Part shown: piece after piece, positions 31,728-40,633 of the stretch
How the letters are laid out: every line of letters begins with the position of its first letter
How positions within the stretch are numbered: the stretch's first letter is position 1
Source: Actinomycetes bacterium
Lineage (GTDB): Bacteria; Actinomycetota; Actinomycetes; Propionibacteriales; Propionibacteriaceae
Length of the DNA stretch: 40,633 nucleotides
Reading direction: 5' to 3'
NCBI GenBank assembly: GCA_023392635.1
Contig: JAEVYS010000097.1
Coordinates: 1-40,633 of the forward strand
Position numbers and translations under genes: made by a program
Notes under the pieces: generated by a model
Database searches by the model: none
What the model saw: the letters and a program-made list of their open reading frames with translations, nothing else
What the model was told of the DNA's origin: nothing

Positions 31728-33290
31728 TCAGCGAATGAAGATGCTGGCCGAGGTGACCAGGTCGAGCAGCGGTCCCGGGAACAGGCCCAACCATGCCGTG
31801 GCAAGGCCACCGAGCGCCACGGGCACCCAGGTCAGCCCGCTCGCGCGTCCCACCGAGACACCCGCGGCCGGCTCGGCGAAGAACATCGTCACGATGACCC
31901 GCAGGTAGACGTACGCCGCGACCAGGCTCGCCGCGACGGCGGCCAGGACGAGCCAGGAGTACCCGCCACGCCAGGCCGCGGAGAACACCGCCCACTTGCC
32001 GATGAAACCGCCGGTGAGCGGGATGCCGGCGAAGCTCAGCATCAGCACGGCGAAGATCCCGGCGAGCAGCGGGTTCTTGCGGCCCAGTCCCGCCCAGCCC
32101 GAGATGGCGTGCACCTCGCCCGTGGAGTCCCGCACCATGGTCACGATCGCGAACGAGGCGATCGTCGCGAAGCCGTAGGCGACCAGGTAGAACAGGATCG
32201 AGCCGAAGCTCGTGATCTGCCCGAGGCCACCGGAGGTGGCGCCGACGACAGCCACCAGGATGAACCCTGCGTGCGAGATCGAGCTGTACGCGAGCAGGCG
32301 CTTCATGTCGGTCTGGGTCAGGGCGACGACCACGCCCAGCGCCATGGTGACGACGGCGACGATGGCGACCAGCGGCTGCCAGCTCCAGCGCTCCGCGCCG
32401 AGCGCGACGTAGAACACGCGGACCGTGGCGCCGACGGCGGCCAGCTTCGTGCAGATGGCCATGAAGCCGGTGACCGGGGTCGGAGCCCCGACGTAGACGT
32501 CCGGAACCCAGTTGTGGAACGGCACCGCACCGATCTTGAACAGCAGTCCGATCGCCAGCAACGCCATGCCCGTGTAGAGCAGCCCGGAACCGTAGACGGG
32601 GCTCGTGATCGCATCGTTGATGCGGCCGAGGTCGAACGAGCCGGTGTAGCCGTAGACCAGGGCGATGCCGAACAGGAAGAAGGCCGAGCTCAGCGCGCCG
32701 AGCAGGAAGTACTTCAGTGCCGCCTCCTGGCTGAGCAACCGCCTGCGACGGGCCATCCCGCTGAGCAGGTACAGCGGCAGCGACATCACCTCGAGGGCAA
32801 CGAACGCGGTCAGCAGGTCGTTGGCGGCGACGAACACCATCATGCCGGTGAGCGAGAACAGGGCCAGCGGGAACACCTCGGTGTGCTCGTGGCGGGCGAT
32901 GTTCGCCTCCGCCTCGGCGGGGCTGCCGGGCACGGACGCCGCAGAGGCGGCGAACGCGCTGTTGCCGTTGCCGAGGCGCCGCTCGGCGAACACGAACAGG
33001 CTCAGCAACCCGAAGACGATCAGCGCTCCCCACATCAGGTAGGTCGGGCCGTCCAGGGCGACCGAGCCCATGGCCATCAGGCCGATGCTGTTCCTCGGCT
33101 GGGTCCAGCTGAGCACGAGGAAGCCGAACGCCACCACGGCGGCCAGTGCGAACAGGCCGACCTGGGAGACGAAGCGCAGCGCGCGGGGAGCCAGCGCCTC
33201 GATCACGATGCCGAGGCAGCCGGCCAGCAGCACCACCAGGACGGGGGCGAGCTGCAGCCACTCGAAGGTGGGCGCGGTGATGGGATTCAC
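31728..33290 (-). CDS. nuoN: NADH-quinone oxidoreductase subunit N
   Basis: A 520-residue antiporter-like membrane subunit of complex I with about 14 hydrophobic segments. The conserved channel residues are visible in LLTAFVALEVMSLPLYLL (glutamate), the lysine of LLFKIGAVPFHNWVPDVY, and the lysine of PLTGGFIGKWAVF. A hydrophilic loop of some 40 residues (around 100-140) is inserted, as often in actinobacteria. The start is a GTG at 33290 overlapping the nuoM stop (GTGA). The longer open frame upstream is a shadow of nuoM. Confidence 0.94.
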   Translation of the reverse strand: MNPITAPTFEWLQLAPVLVVLLAGCLGIVIEALAPRALRFVSQVGLFALAAVVAFGFLVLSWTQPRNSIGLMAMGSVALDGPTYLMWGALIVFGLLSLFVFAERRLGNGNSAFAASAASVPGSPAEAEANIARHEHTEVFPLALFSLTGMMVFVAANDLLTAFVALEVMSLPLYLLSGMARRRRLLSQEAALKYFLLGALSSAFFLFGIALVYGYTGSFDLGRINDAITSPVYGSGLLYTGMALLAIGLLFKIGAVPFHNWVPDVYVGAPTPVTGFMAICTKLAAVGATVRVFYVALGAERWSWQPLVAIVAVVTMALGVVVALTQTDMKRLLAYSSISHAGFILVAVVGATSGGLGQITSFGSILFYLVAYGFATIASFAIVTMVRDSTGEVHAISGWAGLGRKNPLLAGIFAVLMLSFAGIPLTGGFIGKWAVFSAAWRGGYSWLVLAAVAASLVAAYVYLRVIVTMFFAEPAAGVSVGRASGLTWVPVALGGLATAWLGLFPGPLLDLVTSASIFIR

Positions 33291-34816
33291 TTGGCTTCCT
33301 CTCCCGGCTTCGGGTCTGCGACCTGGACCACGCCCATGTGGGCCATGGTCGACTGCGCGAAGGGATTGATCACGTCGAGGGCGATGTTCGGCAGGAAGCC
33401 GAGCAGCAGGATGACCGCGAGCACGGGGCCGGCCACCCACTTCTCCCGCGCCGTGGCGTCGGTCACGAACGTCCTCGCGACCACGTCGGTGACCGGCCCG
33501 GTCATCGTGCGCTGGTACATCCGCAGGATGTAGACCGCGGCCAGGACGGTACCCAGCACGGCCACGGCGGCCACGCCGGGCTGTCGCGCCCAGCTGCCCG
33601 CGAGCACCATGAACTCGGACACGAAGCTCGACATCCCCGGCAGGGCGAGGCCGGACAGGCCCGCCATCAGGAACAGGCCGGTGAGGACCGGCGCCACCTT
33701 CTGGACGCCCCCGAAGTCGGTGACCAGGGCCGAGCCGCGCCGGCTGATCAGGAAGCCGATCACCAGGAACAGGGCGGCGGTGGAGAAGCCGTGGTTGACC
33801 ATGTAGAACACCGAGCCGGCCACACCGGTGCTGGTGAAGGTGTAGATGCCCAGCACCATGAAGCCGAAGTGGCTGATCGAGGTGTACGCCACCAGGCGCA
33901 GCAGGTTCGTGCTGCCGATCGCAGCGATCGCGCCGTAGAGGATGCTGATCAGGGCCAGCACCACCATCGCCGGGGCGACCCAGGCGCTGGCCTGCGGGAA
34001 CAGCCACAGGCAGAACTTGATCATCCCGAAGGTGCCGATCTTGTCCAGGATGCCGACGAGCAGCACCGACGTCCCCGGAGTCGACTCCTCGGCCGCCGTG
34101 GGCAGCCAGGTGTGCACCGGCACCATCGGCGCCTTGACGATGAAGGCGATCAGGAAGCCGGCCATCAGCCACTTGCTCAGGTCCGGGTTGTCCTGGGCCA
34201 GCTGCACGGCGAGCTGGGTCCAGTCGCTGAGCAGGTAGGTCGGGTTCCCCGTGAGCCGGACCGACCACACGTAGAGCCCGATCACCGACGCCAGCATGAT
34301 CAGGCCGCCGGCGAGGCTGAACAGCAGGAACTTCACCGCGGCGTAGGAGCGGCGGGCACCGCCGAAACCGCCGATCAGGAAGTACATCGGGATCAGCGTC
34401 GCCTCGAAGAAGAGGTAGAACAGCAGGACGTCCTGCGCCATGAAGACGAACAACGACAGGCTCTCCAGAGCGAGCACGAGGCCGAAGAACGCCTGCGGCG
34501 TCCAGCGTCCCCGTGCGCCGAGCTTCCACTCGGCGAGCAGCACCACCGGCACGAGCAGCACGGTGAGCAGCACCATGACCAGGGCCATGCCGTCCAGCCC
34601 GACCGCCCACCACGCGCCGAACGCCGGGATCCAGGGAGCCTTCTCCGCGAGGGTGGCGCCCCCGCTGTAGAGCACCGTGACGCCGATCCCGACCGCTGCG
34701 GTCAGCAGGGCGAACACCATGCCGACGCCGCGGGCGATCTGCTTGACCGGCAGGCACAGCACACCGGCGCCGACCAGCGGCACCAGCCCGAGGAACGTGA
34801 GCCAGGGGAATGTCAT
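33287..34816 (-). CDS. nuoM: NADH-quinone oxidoreductase subunit M
   Basis: A 509-residue proton-channel subunit of complex I with about 14 hydrophobic segments. The family blocks are LLFYLFFEATLIPMYFLIGGFGG (essential glutamate), FIVKAPMVPVHTWLPTAAEESTP (lysine in the half channel) and ISHFGFMVLGI. The ATG at 34816 is preceded by GGGAGGAA. The gene starts 17 bases after nuoL and overlaps nuoN. The charged C-terminus (DPKPGEEAK) is cytoplasmic. Confidence 0.95.
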   Translation of the reverse strand: MTFPWLTFLGLVPLVGAGVLCLPVKQIARGVGMVFALLTAAVGIGVTVLYSGGATLAEKAPWIPAFGAWWAVGLDGMALVMVLLTVLLVPVVLLAEWKLGARGRWTPQAFFGLVLALESLSLFVFMAQDVLLFYLFFEATLIPMYFLIGGFGGARRSYAAVKFLLFSLAGGLIMLASVIGLYVWSVRLTGNPTYLLSDWTQLAVQLAQDNPDLSKWLMAGFLIAFIVKAPMVPVHTWLPTAAEESTPGTSVLLVGILDKIGTFGMIKFCLWLFPQASAWVAPAMVVLALISILYGAIAAIGSTNLLRLVAYTSISHFGFMVLGIYTFTSTGVAGSVFYMVNHGFSTAALFLVIGFLISRRGSALVTDFGGVQKVAPVLTGLFLMAGLSGLALPGMSSFVSEFMVLAGSWARQPGVAAVAVLGTVLAAVYILRMYQRTMTGPVTDVVARTFVTDATAREKWVAGPVLAVILLLGFLPNIALDVINPFAQSTMAHMGVVQVADPKPGEEAK

Positions 34817-34832
34817 CGTCGGAGTTCCTCCC

Positions 34833-36734
34833 TCAGCCCAGCTGGGTGAGAATCAGCACCGCGCCGACCAGCAGGACGCCGATCGTCATGGTGAGGGCGT
34901 AGCTGCGGACCTGGCCGGTCTGCAGGCGTCTGGTCTGGGACGACAACCCGGCGAACATCGCGCTGAGCCCGTCCGCCCCGGCATCGATCAACCGGTCGTC
35001 GGTCGCCACCAGGCCACGGGCTGCGACGAGGGTGGGCCGCACCACCAGCGTGTCGTTGATCGCGTCCCCGAAGAGGTCGTTGCGGCCGGTGACCGTGAAC
35101 GGGTTGGACGACGCCGGGGCGACGTCCGGAATGGGCCGGGTCCCGAACAGCCACCACGACAGCGCGACGCCGGCGGCGACGATCAGCAGGGTGAGCCAGC
35201 CGATCGGGCCCGGCACGAGCGAGACCTCCTGGACGTGGTTGCCGACGGCCGGCTCGAGCCAGTCCTGGATCCACCAGTTCATGAGGAGTCCCGCTCCCAC
35301 GGAGAACACCGCGAGGATGATCAGCGGCACAGTCATCACCCTCGGGGACTCGTGCGGGTGGACGCCCTCGCGCCAGCGCTTCTCGCCGAAGAACGTCATG
35401 AGCATCAGCCGGGTCATGTAGAACGCGGTGACGCCTGCGCCCACCAGGGCAGCGATCCCGGCAACGGTGCTGACCTCGAAGGCCGCCTCGATGATGTGGT
35501 CCTTGGAGAAGTACCCGGCGAAGAACGGGAACCCGATGATCGCCAGGTAGCCCATGCCGAAGGTGAGGAAGGTCACCCTGGTCACGTTCCACAGTGCGCC
35601 GTAGTGGCGCATGTTCACGTCGTCGTCCATGGCGTGCATCACCGAGCCGGCGCCGAGGAACATGTTGGCCTTGAAGAAGCCGTGGGTGAGCAGGTGGAAG
35701 ATCGCGAACGCGTAGCCCACCGGGCCGAGGCCGGCGGCCAGCATCATGTAGCCGATCTGGCTCATCGTCGAGCCGGCGAGCACCTTCTTGATGTCGTCCT
35801 TGCTGGTGCCGATCCAGGCGCCGGCGAGCAGGGTCACGCAGCCGACCACCACCACGGCCGTGCTGGCCGCCGCGGACATGCCGAAGATGGCGTGGCTGCG
35901 GACGACGAGGTAGACGCCCGCTGTCACCATGGTCGCGGCGTGGATGAGCGCCGACACCGGCGTGGGGCCTTCCATGGCGTCCAGCAGCCAGGCCTGCAGC
36001 GGGACCTGAGCGGACTTGCCACAGGCGCCCAGCAGGAGCAGCAGGCCGATGGTGGTCGCCCAGAAGGGGCTGAGGTGCTCGGCGCCGGCGTTGACGTCGG
36101 CGAACGCAGAGCTGCCGAACAGTGCCAGCATGCTCATGACGGCCATGGTCATGCCCAGGTCGCCGACGCGGTTCATCACGAACGCCTTCTTGGCGGCCGC
36201 GGCGGCCGACGGCTTGTGCTGCCAGAAGCCGATCAGCAGGTAGGACGCCAGGCCGACGCCCTCCCAGCCGACGAAGAGCACGAGGTAGTTGTCCGCGAGC
36301 ACCAGGATGAGCATCGCGGCGATGAACAGGTTCAGGTAGGCGAAGAAGCGGCGGCGGCGCTCGTCGTGGGCCATGTAGCCCACCGAGTAGATGTGGATGA
36401 GCGAGCCGACACCGGTGATCAGCAGGGCGAACAGGATGGATAGCTGGTCGACCAGCAGGCCGGCCGACACCTTCCACAGGCCGGTGGTGATCCAGTCGAA
36501 CAGCGGGACGGCGACGGCCCGCTCCTCCGGCCCTGCCATCAGGAGCTGACCGAACAGAAGCGCCGCGACGGCGAAGGAGACCAGCGCGGCAGCCACGGCC
36601 AGCCAGTGCCCGATCCGGTCGAGGATGCTGCCGAACAGCAGCAGCACCGCGGCGACCACAGCCGGCACGGCGACCATCAGCCACGCGAAGCTGAACAGGC
36701 CGGTCGCGGGAACCAGTGTTTGCAGGGTGATCAT
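34833..36734 (-). CDS. nuoL: NADH-quinone oxidoreductase subunit L
   Basis: 633 residues, the largest antiporter-like subunit of complex I, with about 16 hydrophobic segments including the long lateral helix region near the C-terminus. Family blocks: LFVGWEGVGLASYLLIGFW (essential glutamate), GKSAQVPLQAWLLDAMEGPTPVSALIHAATMV (lysine and histidines of the channel) and FLTFGMGYLAIIGFPFFAGYFSKD. It follows nuoK after 13 bases in the usual order K-L-M-N. Confidence 0.95.
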   Translation of the reverse strand: MITLQTLVPATGLFSFAWLMVAVPAVVAAVLLLFGSILDRIGHWLAVAAALVSFAVAALLFGQLLMAGPEERAVAVPLFDWITTGLWKVSAGLLVDQLSILFALLITGVGSLIHIYSVGYMAHDERRRRFFAYLNLFIAAMLILVLADNYLVLFVGWEGVGLASYLLIGFWQHKPSAAAAAKKAFVMNRVGDLGMTMAVMSMLALFGSSAFADVNAGAEHLSPFWATTIGLLLLLGACGKSAQVPLQAWLLDAMEGPTPVSALIHAATMVTAGVYLVVRSHAIFGMSAAASTAVVVVGCVTLLAGAWIGTSKDDIKKVLAGSTMSQIGYMMLAAGLGPVGYAFAIFHLLTHGFFKANMFLGAGSVMHAMDDDVNMRHYGALWNVTRVTFLTFGMGYLAIIGFPFFAGYFSKDHIIEAAFEVSTVAGIAALVGAGVTAFYMTRLMLMTFFGEKRWREGVHPHESPRVMTVPLIILAVFSVGAGLLMNWWIQDWLEPAVGNHVQEVSLVPGPIGWLTLLIVAAGVALSWWLFGTRPIPDVAPASSNPFTVTGRNDLFGDAINDTLVVRPTLVAARGLVATDDRLIDAGADGLSAMFAGLSSQTRRLQTGQVRSYALTMTIGVLLVGAVLILTQLG

Positions 36735-36747
36735 CGGGTTGCGCCCC

Positions 36748-37047
36748 TCACAGCTTCAGCAGGTTCGCCGCGTCCACCGAGGTGGAACGCCGGGTGCGGT
36801 AGATGGTGATGATGATGCTCAGGCCGACCACGACCTCCGCGGCGGCGACCACCATCACGAAGAAGGTGGCGACCTGGCCGTCCAGGCCACCCCGCGCCAG
36901 CGCGAAGGCGACCATCGCCAGGTTGGCCGCGTTCAGCATCAGTTCCACGGACATGAAGGCGACCAGCGCGTTGCGCCGGATCATCACCCCGATGGTCCCG
37001 ATCGTGAACAGGATCGCGGCCAGGTAGAGGTAGTTGTCGGGGCTCAC
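36748..37047 (-). CDS. nuoK: NADH-quinone oxidoreductase subunit K
   Basis: A 99-residue membrane subunit with three hydrophobic helices, the normal size for NuoK. The two buried glutamates of the proton path lie in FMSVELMLNAANL and VAAAEVVVGLSI. The start is a GTG at 37047 that overlaps the nuoJ stop (GTGA). Confidence 0.95.
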   Translation of the reverse strand: MSPDNYLYLAAILFTIGTIGVMIRRNALVAFMSVELMLNAANLAMVAFALARGGLDGQVATFFVMVVAAAEVVVGLSIIITIYRTRRSTSVDAANLLKL

Positions 37048-37850
37048 TCGTCGTCCTCCTCGGCATGGGCACCCTCGATGGCTTCGAAGGCTTCAGCGGT
37101 CGTCCGGCTCAGTGCCGGCGAGTCCAGGATCACCCCGCGGCTGGCCAGTGCCTGCGACACCGAAGCCTCGCTGATCGAGCCGTCGGGCAGCAGCGCGGGA
37201 GTGGCGATCGAGTTGTGCCTAGCCAGGACGCCGGAGTTCGGCAGGGTGCCCGGGTGCACGCCGTCCTCGGCGTACTCGCGCAGGCGCTTCTCGGCGAGGT
37301 CGCGCTGGGTCGGCTTCGGGCGGACGCGGGCATGCTGGCCGAGCACCATGGAGCCGACGGCGGCGGTGATCAGCAGTGCGGAGGTCAGCTCGAAGGCGAA
37401 CACGTAGCGGCCGAAGATCAAGGCGGCCAGGGACTCGACGTTGCCGCCGTGGGCCGCGTTCGCGTCGTCCAGGCCGACCTGCGGACCACCGGCGAGCGCC
37501 CCGCCGATGCCGAAGACGATCAGGCCGAGCATGCCGGCCCCGGCGAGCCACGCGGCCACCTTCTGGCCCTTCAGCGTCTCCACCACCGAGTCAGGGGTGT
37601 CCACGCCGACGAGCATCAGCACGAACAGGAACAGCATCATGATCGCGCCGGTGTAGACGATGATCTGCACGAAGGTCAGGAACATCGCGTTCAGCGATGC
37701 GTAGAGCACGGCGAGGTTCACCATCACGAAGGCCATGCTGAGCGCGGCGTAGACCGCCTTGCGGAAGAACAGCAGGCCGAGTGCGCCGAGCACCATCAGC
37801 GGTGCGACGATCCAGAAGGTCACGTCCTGTCCGGTGACGAGGGGGATCAT
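37044..37850 (-). CDS. nuoJ: NADH-quinone oxidoreductase subunit J
   Basis: A 268-residue membrane subunit with five hydrophobic helices in the first 190 residues, including the conserved YTGAIMMLFLFVLMLVGVD stretch. About 85 hydrophilic residues follow, ending in an acidic tail (EGAHAEEDDE). Such long C-terminal tails are common in actinobacterial NuoJ. The ATG overlaps the nuoI stop by four bases and the 3' end overlaps nuoK. Confidence 0.94.
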   Translation of the reverse strand: MIPLVTGQDVTFWIVAPLMVLGALGLLFFRKAVYAALSMAFVMVNLAVLYASLNAMFLTFVQIIVYTGAIMMLFLFVLMLVGVDTPDSVVETLKGQKVAAWLAGAGMLGLIVFGIGGALAGGPQVGLDDANAAHGGNVESLAALIFGRYVFAFELTSALLITAAVGSMVLGQHARVRPKPTQRDLAEKRLREYAEDGVHPGTLPNSGVLARHNSIATPALLPDGSISEASVSQALASRGVILDSPALSRTTAEAFEAIEGAHAEEDDE

Positions 37851-38410
37851 CGGGTTCCTCCTTCGGCGTCACCGGTGACCGGAGTGCGGTTGTCGGGCTT
37901 GCCGGTGGCCGGCAGGCCGAGGAAGTAGGCGCGCTCGTCCTCGCCGAGACGGCGCGGGTGCGGCGGCTCCTCCATGCCCGGCAGGAGGGGGGCCAGCAGC
38001 CGCTCCTTGGTGTAGATCATCTTCTCCCGGCTGGTGTCGGCCAGCTTGAAGTCGTTGGTCATGGTCAGGGCCCGGGTGGGGCACGCCTCGATGCACAACC
38101 CGCACAGGATGCAGCGCAGGTAGTTGATCTGATAGACGCGGCCGTAGCGCTCTCCCGGTGAGAACCGCTGCTCGTCGGTGTTGTCCGCGCCCTCGACGTA
38201 GATCGCGTCCGCCGGGCACGCCCAGGCGCACAGCTCGCAGCCGACACACTTCTCCAGGCCGTCCGGCCAGCGGTTGAGCTGGTGGCGTCCGTGGAAGCGC
38301 GGCGCGGTGATCTTCTCCTTGCCCTTCTCCGGGTAGCCCTGGGTGAAGGTCTTTCGGAAGATCGTCCGGAAGGTGACTCCGAACCCGGCCCACGGGTCGA
38401 AGATTCCCAT
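37847..38410 (-). CDS. nuoI: NADH-quinone oxidoreductase subunit I (two [4Fe-4S] clusters)
   Basis: A 187-residue ferredoxin-like subunit that carries the two clusters nearest the quinone site. The two CxxCxxCxxxC motifs are complete: Cys55, 58, 61, 65 (CVGCELCAWACP) and Cys100, 103, 106, 110 (CILCGLCIEACP). The ATG at 38410 follows the nuoH stop without a gap. Confidence 0.96.
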   Translation of the reverse strand: MGIFDPWAGFGVTFRTIFRKTFTQGYPEKGKEKITAPRFHGRHQLNRWPDGLEKCVGCELCAWACPADAIYVEGADNTDEQRFSPGERYGRVYQINYLRCILCGLCIEACPTRALTMTNDFKLADTSREKMIYTKERLLAPLLPGMEEPPHPRRLGEDERAYFLGLPATGKPDNRTPVTGDAEGGTR

Positions 38411-39700
38411 CTACTGCTCCTCTCCAGCGGGCCGCTGTGGCTCTGCGGTGGACGGGATCACGTCCTGCAGCTCCGGCAGCACCTGCCCGGGCATCGGGGG
38501 CACCGGGTAGCCCCCGGCGAAGGCGTCGAAGGGTCCGGTGTCGATCGCCGGCTCCGGTTCGGGGCGCTCGCCGACGAACAGGAAGGCGGCGATGGCCAGC
38601 GCGATCACGATGATCGACCCCCACAGCACCGGGCCCTGCAGCAGGTTCTCCTGGCGGAGGGCCGACACCGTGGCGATCACGATGATCCAGGCCAGCGAGA
38701 TCGGGATCAGGCCCTTCCAGCCCAGCTTCATGAACTGGTCGTAGCGGAACCGCGGCAGCGTGCCTCGCAGCCACACGAAGAGCGAGATGAACAGCTGCAC
38801 CTTGATCACGAAGAAGATCGGCCCGAGCCAGGCGTTGTTCAGCGGCTCGATCAGGTTCAGCGGCCAGATCGGCAGGTACCCACCCATGAACAGCGTGGTC
38901 GCGATCGCAGAGACCGTCGCCATGTTGATGTACTCGGCCAGGAAGTAGACGGCGTAGCGGAAGCCGGAGTACTCGGTGATGTAGCCGGACACCAGCTCCG
39001 ATTCGGCCTCGGGCAGGTCGAACGGTGCCCGGTTGGTCTCGCCGACCATCGAGATGACGTAGATCACGAAGGACGGCAGGAGCAGCAGCCAGTACCAGGT
39101 CTGCAGGCCGAGGTTGACGTTGAAGGGCAGGAGCGGGAGGCGTTGGGCCTCGACGATGTCGTGGGTAGACATCGAGCCCGCGTACAGGAACACCGACACC
39201 AGCGATAGGCCCATCGCGATCTCGTAGGAGATCATCTGGGCGCTGGAACGCAGGCCGCCCAGGAGCGAGTACGGCGAGTTGGACGACCAGCCCGCGAGGA
39301 CGAAGCCGTAGATGCCGACCGAGGTGACCGCGAGCAGGACCAGCACGCCGACCGGAAGGTCGGTGAGCTGCAGCCTGGTCGGCACTCCGAAGATCTCGAC
39401 GTCCCCGCCGAACGGGATGACGGCCCAGGCCGTGAAGGCCGCTGTGCCCGCGATCATCGGCGCCACGGTGAACAGGATCCGGTCGACCATGGAGGGCATG
39501 AAGTCCTCCTTGATCAGGAGCTTCATTCCGTCGGCCAGCGCCTGTCCCAGGCCGAGCGGGCCGTTCATGATCGGGCCGAGGCGGTGCTGCATCTTTCCGA
39601 CCAGCCGCCGCTCGTACCAGACGTTGAAGATCGTCCAGACCAGCAGGACGACGAAAAGGACGACGACCTTGATCAGGACCAGCCACCACGGATCGTTCAT
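38411..39700 (-). CDS. nuoH: NADH-quinone oxidoreductase subunit H
   Basis: A 429-residue membrane subunit of complex I that forms much of the quinone chamber, with eight or nine hydrophobic segments. Conserved blocks are YERRLVGKMQHRLGPIMNGP, the loop GETNRAPFDLPEAESELVSGY rich in acidic residues, and WLRGTLPRFRYDQFMKLGWK. The C-terminus has a Pro- and Glu-rich cytoplasmic extension of about 60 residues, as in other actinobacteria. The ATG at 39700 overlaps the nuoG stop (ATGA). Confidence 0.96.
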   Translation of the reverse strand: MNDPWWLVLIKVVVLFVVLLVWTIFNVWYERRLVGKMQHRLGPIMNGPLGLGQALADGMKLLIKEDFMPSMVDRILFTVAPMIAGTAAFTAWAVIPFGGDVEIFGVPTRLQLTDLPVGVLVLLAVTSVGIYGFVLAGWSSNSPYSLLGGLRSSAQMISYEIAMGLSLVSVFLYAGSMSTHDIVEAQRLPLLPFNVNLGLQTWYWLLLLPSFVIYVISMVGETNRAPFDLPEAESELVSGYITEYSGFRYAVYFLAEYINMATVSAIATTLFMGGYLPIWPLNLIEPLNNAWLGPIFFVIKVQLFISLFVWLRGTLPRFRYDQFMKLGWKGLIPISLAWIIVIATVSALRQENLLQGPVLWGSIIVIALAIAAFLFVGERPEPEPAIDTGPFDAFAGGYPVPPMPGQVLPELQDVIPSTAEPQRPAGEEQ

Positions 39701-40633
39701 TCCTCGCCTCCCAGGCTCAGCGTGACCTCACTGCCGAAGACCACGCCCAGCTCGCCCAGCGGTGTGCCGGGTGAGTTCGTCGGCACCCACACGGCGCCCT
39801 CCACCATGCCGGGCGTGATGGCGACCGGCAGGCTGTACCAGCCCGCGCCACCGCTGACCGCGACCTGGTCGCCCTCGGCGACACCCAGTTCGGCGGCCAG
39901 CGCGGGGCTGACGCGGGCCACCGACGGCTTGGCGGTGGCGGCGAGCGCCTCCTCGCCGTCCTGGCCGCGGCCCCCGTCGATGAGCTGGCGCCAGGTGGAC
40001 AGCTTCACCCGCACCTCGGAGTCGCCCGCCTTCGGCGTCTTCGCGGGCCTGGCTGCGGCCTTCTTCGCCGCAGCCCTTCCGGCGACCGGGCCCGACCAGG
40101 TGCCGAGCTCGGTCAGCTCGGCCAGCGCCTGGCCCGGCGTGCGGATGCCCAGCGGACGGCCGAGCCCGTCGGCCAGTGCGGCCAGCACGCGGAGGTCGGT
40201 CATCGGCGCGTTCGCCTGCTTGATCACGGTGTTCACCCGGCCGGCACGGTGCTCCCAGTTGAGGAAGGTGCCGGCGTGCTCCTCGATCAGCGCGACGGGG
40301 AAGACGATGTCGGCGCGTTCGGTGACCTCGGACAGGCGATTCTCGAGCGCCACCACGAACCCGGCGTTCTCCAGGCCGGTGCGTACGGCGTCGGCCCGTG
40401 CGAAGTCGGACGGCTCGAGGCCCGCCACGACGAGTGCCTTCAGCTCCCCGGACGCGGCGGCGGCGAGCATCGCGTCCGCCTCCAGTCCCGCATCGGCGGG
40501 AAGGCTGTCGACCCCCCACGCGGCGGCAACGTCCACCCGGGCTGCGACGGTGTCCAGCGGCCGTCCGCCGGGCAGGAGCCCGGGCAGGCAGCCGGCCTCC
40601 ACCGCACCGCGGTCGCCGGCGCGGCGCGGCACC
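39697..40633 (-). CDS. nuoG: NADH-quinone oxidoreductase subunit G, C-terminal part (runs off the window)
   Basis: The last 311 or so residues of the large molybdopterin-oxidoreductase-like subunit of complex I. The visible part includes the end of the catalytic-like domain (RADIVFPVALIEEHAGTFLNWEHRAGRVN) and the final beta-barrel domain (VARVSPALAAELGVAEGDQVAVSG through GAVWVPTNSPGTPLGELG). The cluster-binding N-terminus and the true start lie beyond position 40633. An Ala/Lys-rich stretch (AAKKAAARPAKTPKAG) forms a linker before the last domain. Confidence 0.93.
   Translation of the reverse strand, partial: VPRRAGDRGAVEAGCLPGLLPGGRPLDTVAARVDVAAAWGVDSLPADAGLEADAMLAAAASGELKALVVAGLEPSDFARADAVRTGLENAGFVVALENRLSEVTERADIVFPVALIEEHAGTFLNWEHRAGRVNTVIKQANAPMTDLRVLAALADGLGRPLGIRTPGQALAELTELGTWSGPVAGRAAAKKAAARPAKTPKAGDSEVRVKLSTWRQLIDGGRGQDGEEALAATAKPSVARVSPALAAELGVAEGDQVAVSGGAGWYSLPVAITPGMVEGAVWVPTNSPGTPLGELGVVFGSEVTLSLGGEE

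Overview
The window is a GC-rich (roughly 70%) chromosomal segment from an actinomycete. The grounds are the base composition, GTG and leaderless starts, an MptB-type polyprenol-phosphomannose mannosyltransferase, KorAB, a NirA/SirA-type sulfite reductase, and a nuo operon that runs directly into a polyprenyl diphosphate synthase. The gene mix would suit Propionibacteriales, but the sequence alone does not settle the order. No tRNA, rRNA, CRISPR array, insertion sequence or phage gene was seen. Coding density is high and many neighbouring genes overlap at their stop/start codons.

Layout from left to right. (1) 1-3580: a 34-bp perfect palindrome, a 3-hydroxyisobutyryl-CoA hydrolase-like gene and an MptB-like mannosyltransferase on the minus strand, then a divergent aldo/keto reductase. 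(2) 3606-10728: a sugar regulon. A YtfQ-type binding protein, a double ATPase, two permeases and a LacI-family regulator form a minus-strand operon. Aldose 1-epimerase is transcribed divergently, and a 28-bp perfect palindrome made of two back-to-back LacI-like half-palindromes lies between them. (3) 10810-19284: a sulfur assimilation operon led by a short, apparently leaderless ORF ending Met-Cys-Cys-Ala-Cys-stop. Ferredoxin sulfite reductase, APS reductase (cysH), cysD, cysN and sirohydrochlorin chelatase follow, and then, without a gap, both subunits of 2-oxoglutarate:ferredoxin oxidoreductase (korAB). A strong terminator closes the run. (4) 19297-23990: a second LacI regulator with its own operators and a small unknown protein, a leaderless M13 metallopeptidase, an NhaA antiporter, and a duplicated palindromic repeat. 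(5) 23991-30488: a minus-strand group of type II NADH dehydrogenase, amidase, a large CHAT-domain (caspase-like) protein, and a ComEC-like metallo-beta-lactamase-fold protein. (6) 30713-40633: polyprenyl diphosphate synthase and nuoN-M-L-K-J-I-H plus the C-terminal part of nuoG, all on the minus strand. nuoG runs off the right edge.

Two things stand out. The first is the sulfur operon. It appears to be controlled by a cysteine-codon leader peptide whose downstream RNA can fold in two mutually exclusive ways, one of which hides the sulfite reductase ribosome binding site. It also couples a ferredoxin-consuming enzyme to a ferredoxin-reducing one (KorAB) by overlapping start and stop codons. 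The second is the CHAT protease/MBL pair, a two-gene module of the kind seen in bacterial conflict systems, whose long N-terminal region I do not recognise. Both readings are inferences from sequence and need the tests listed under findings.
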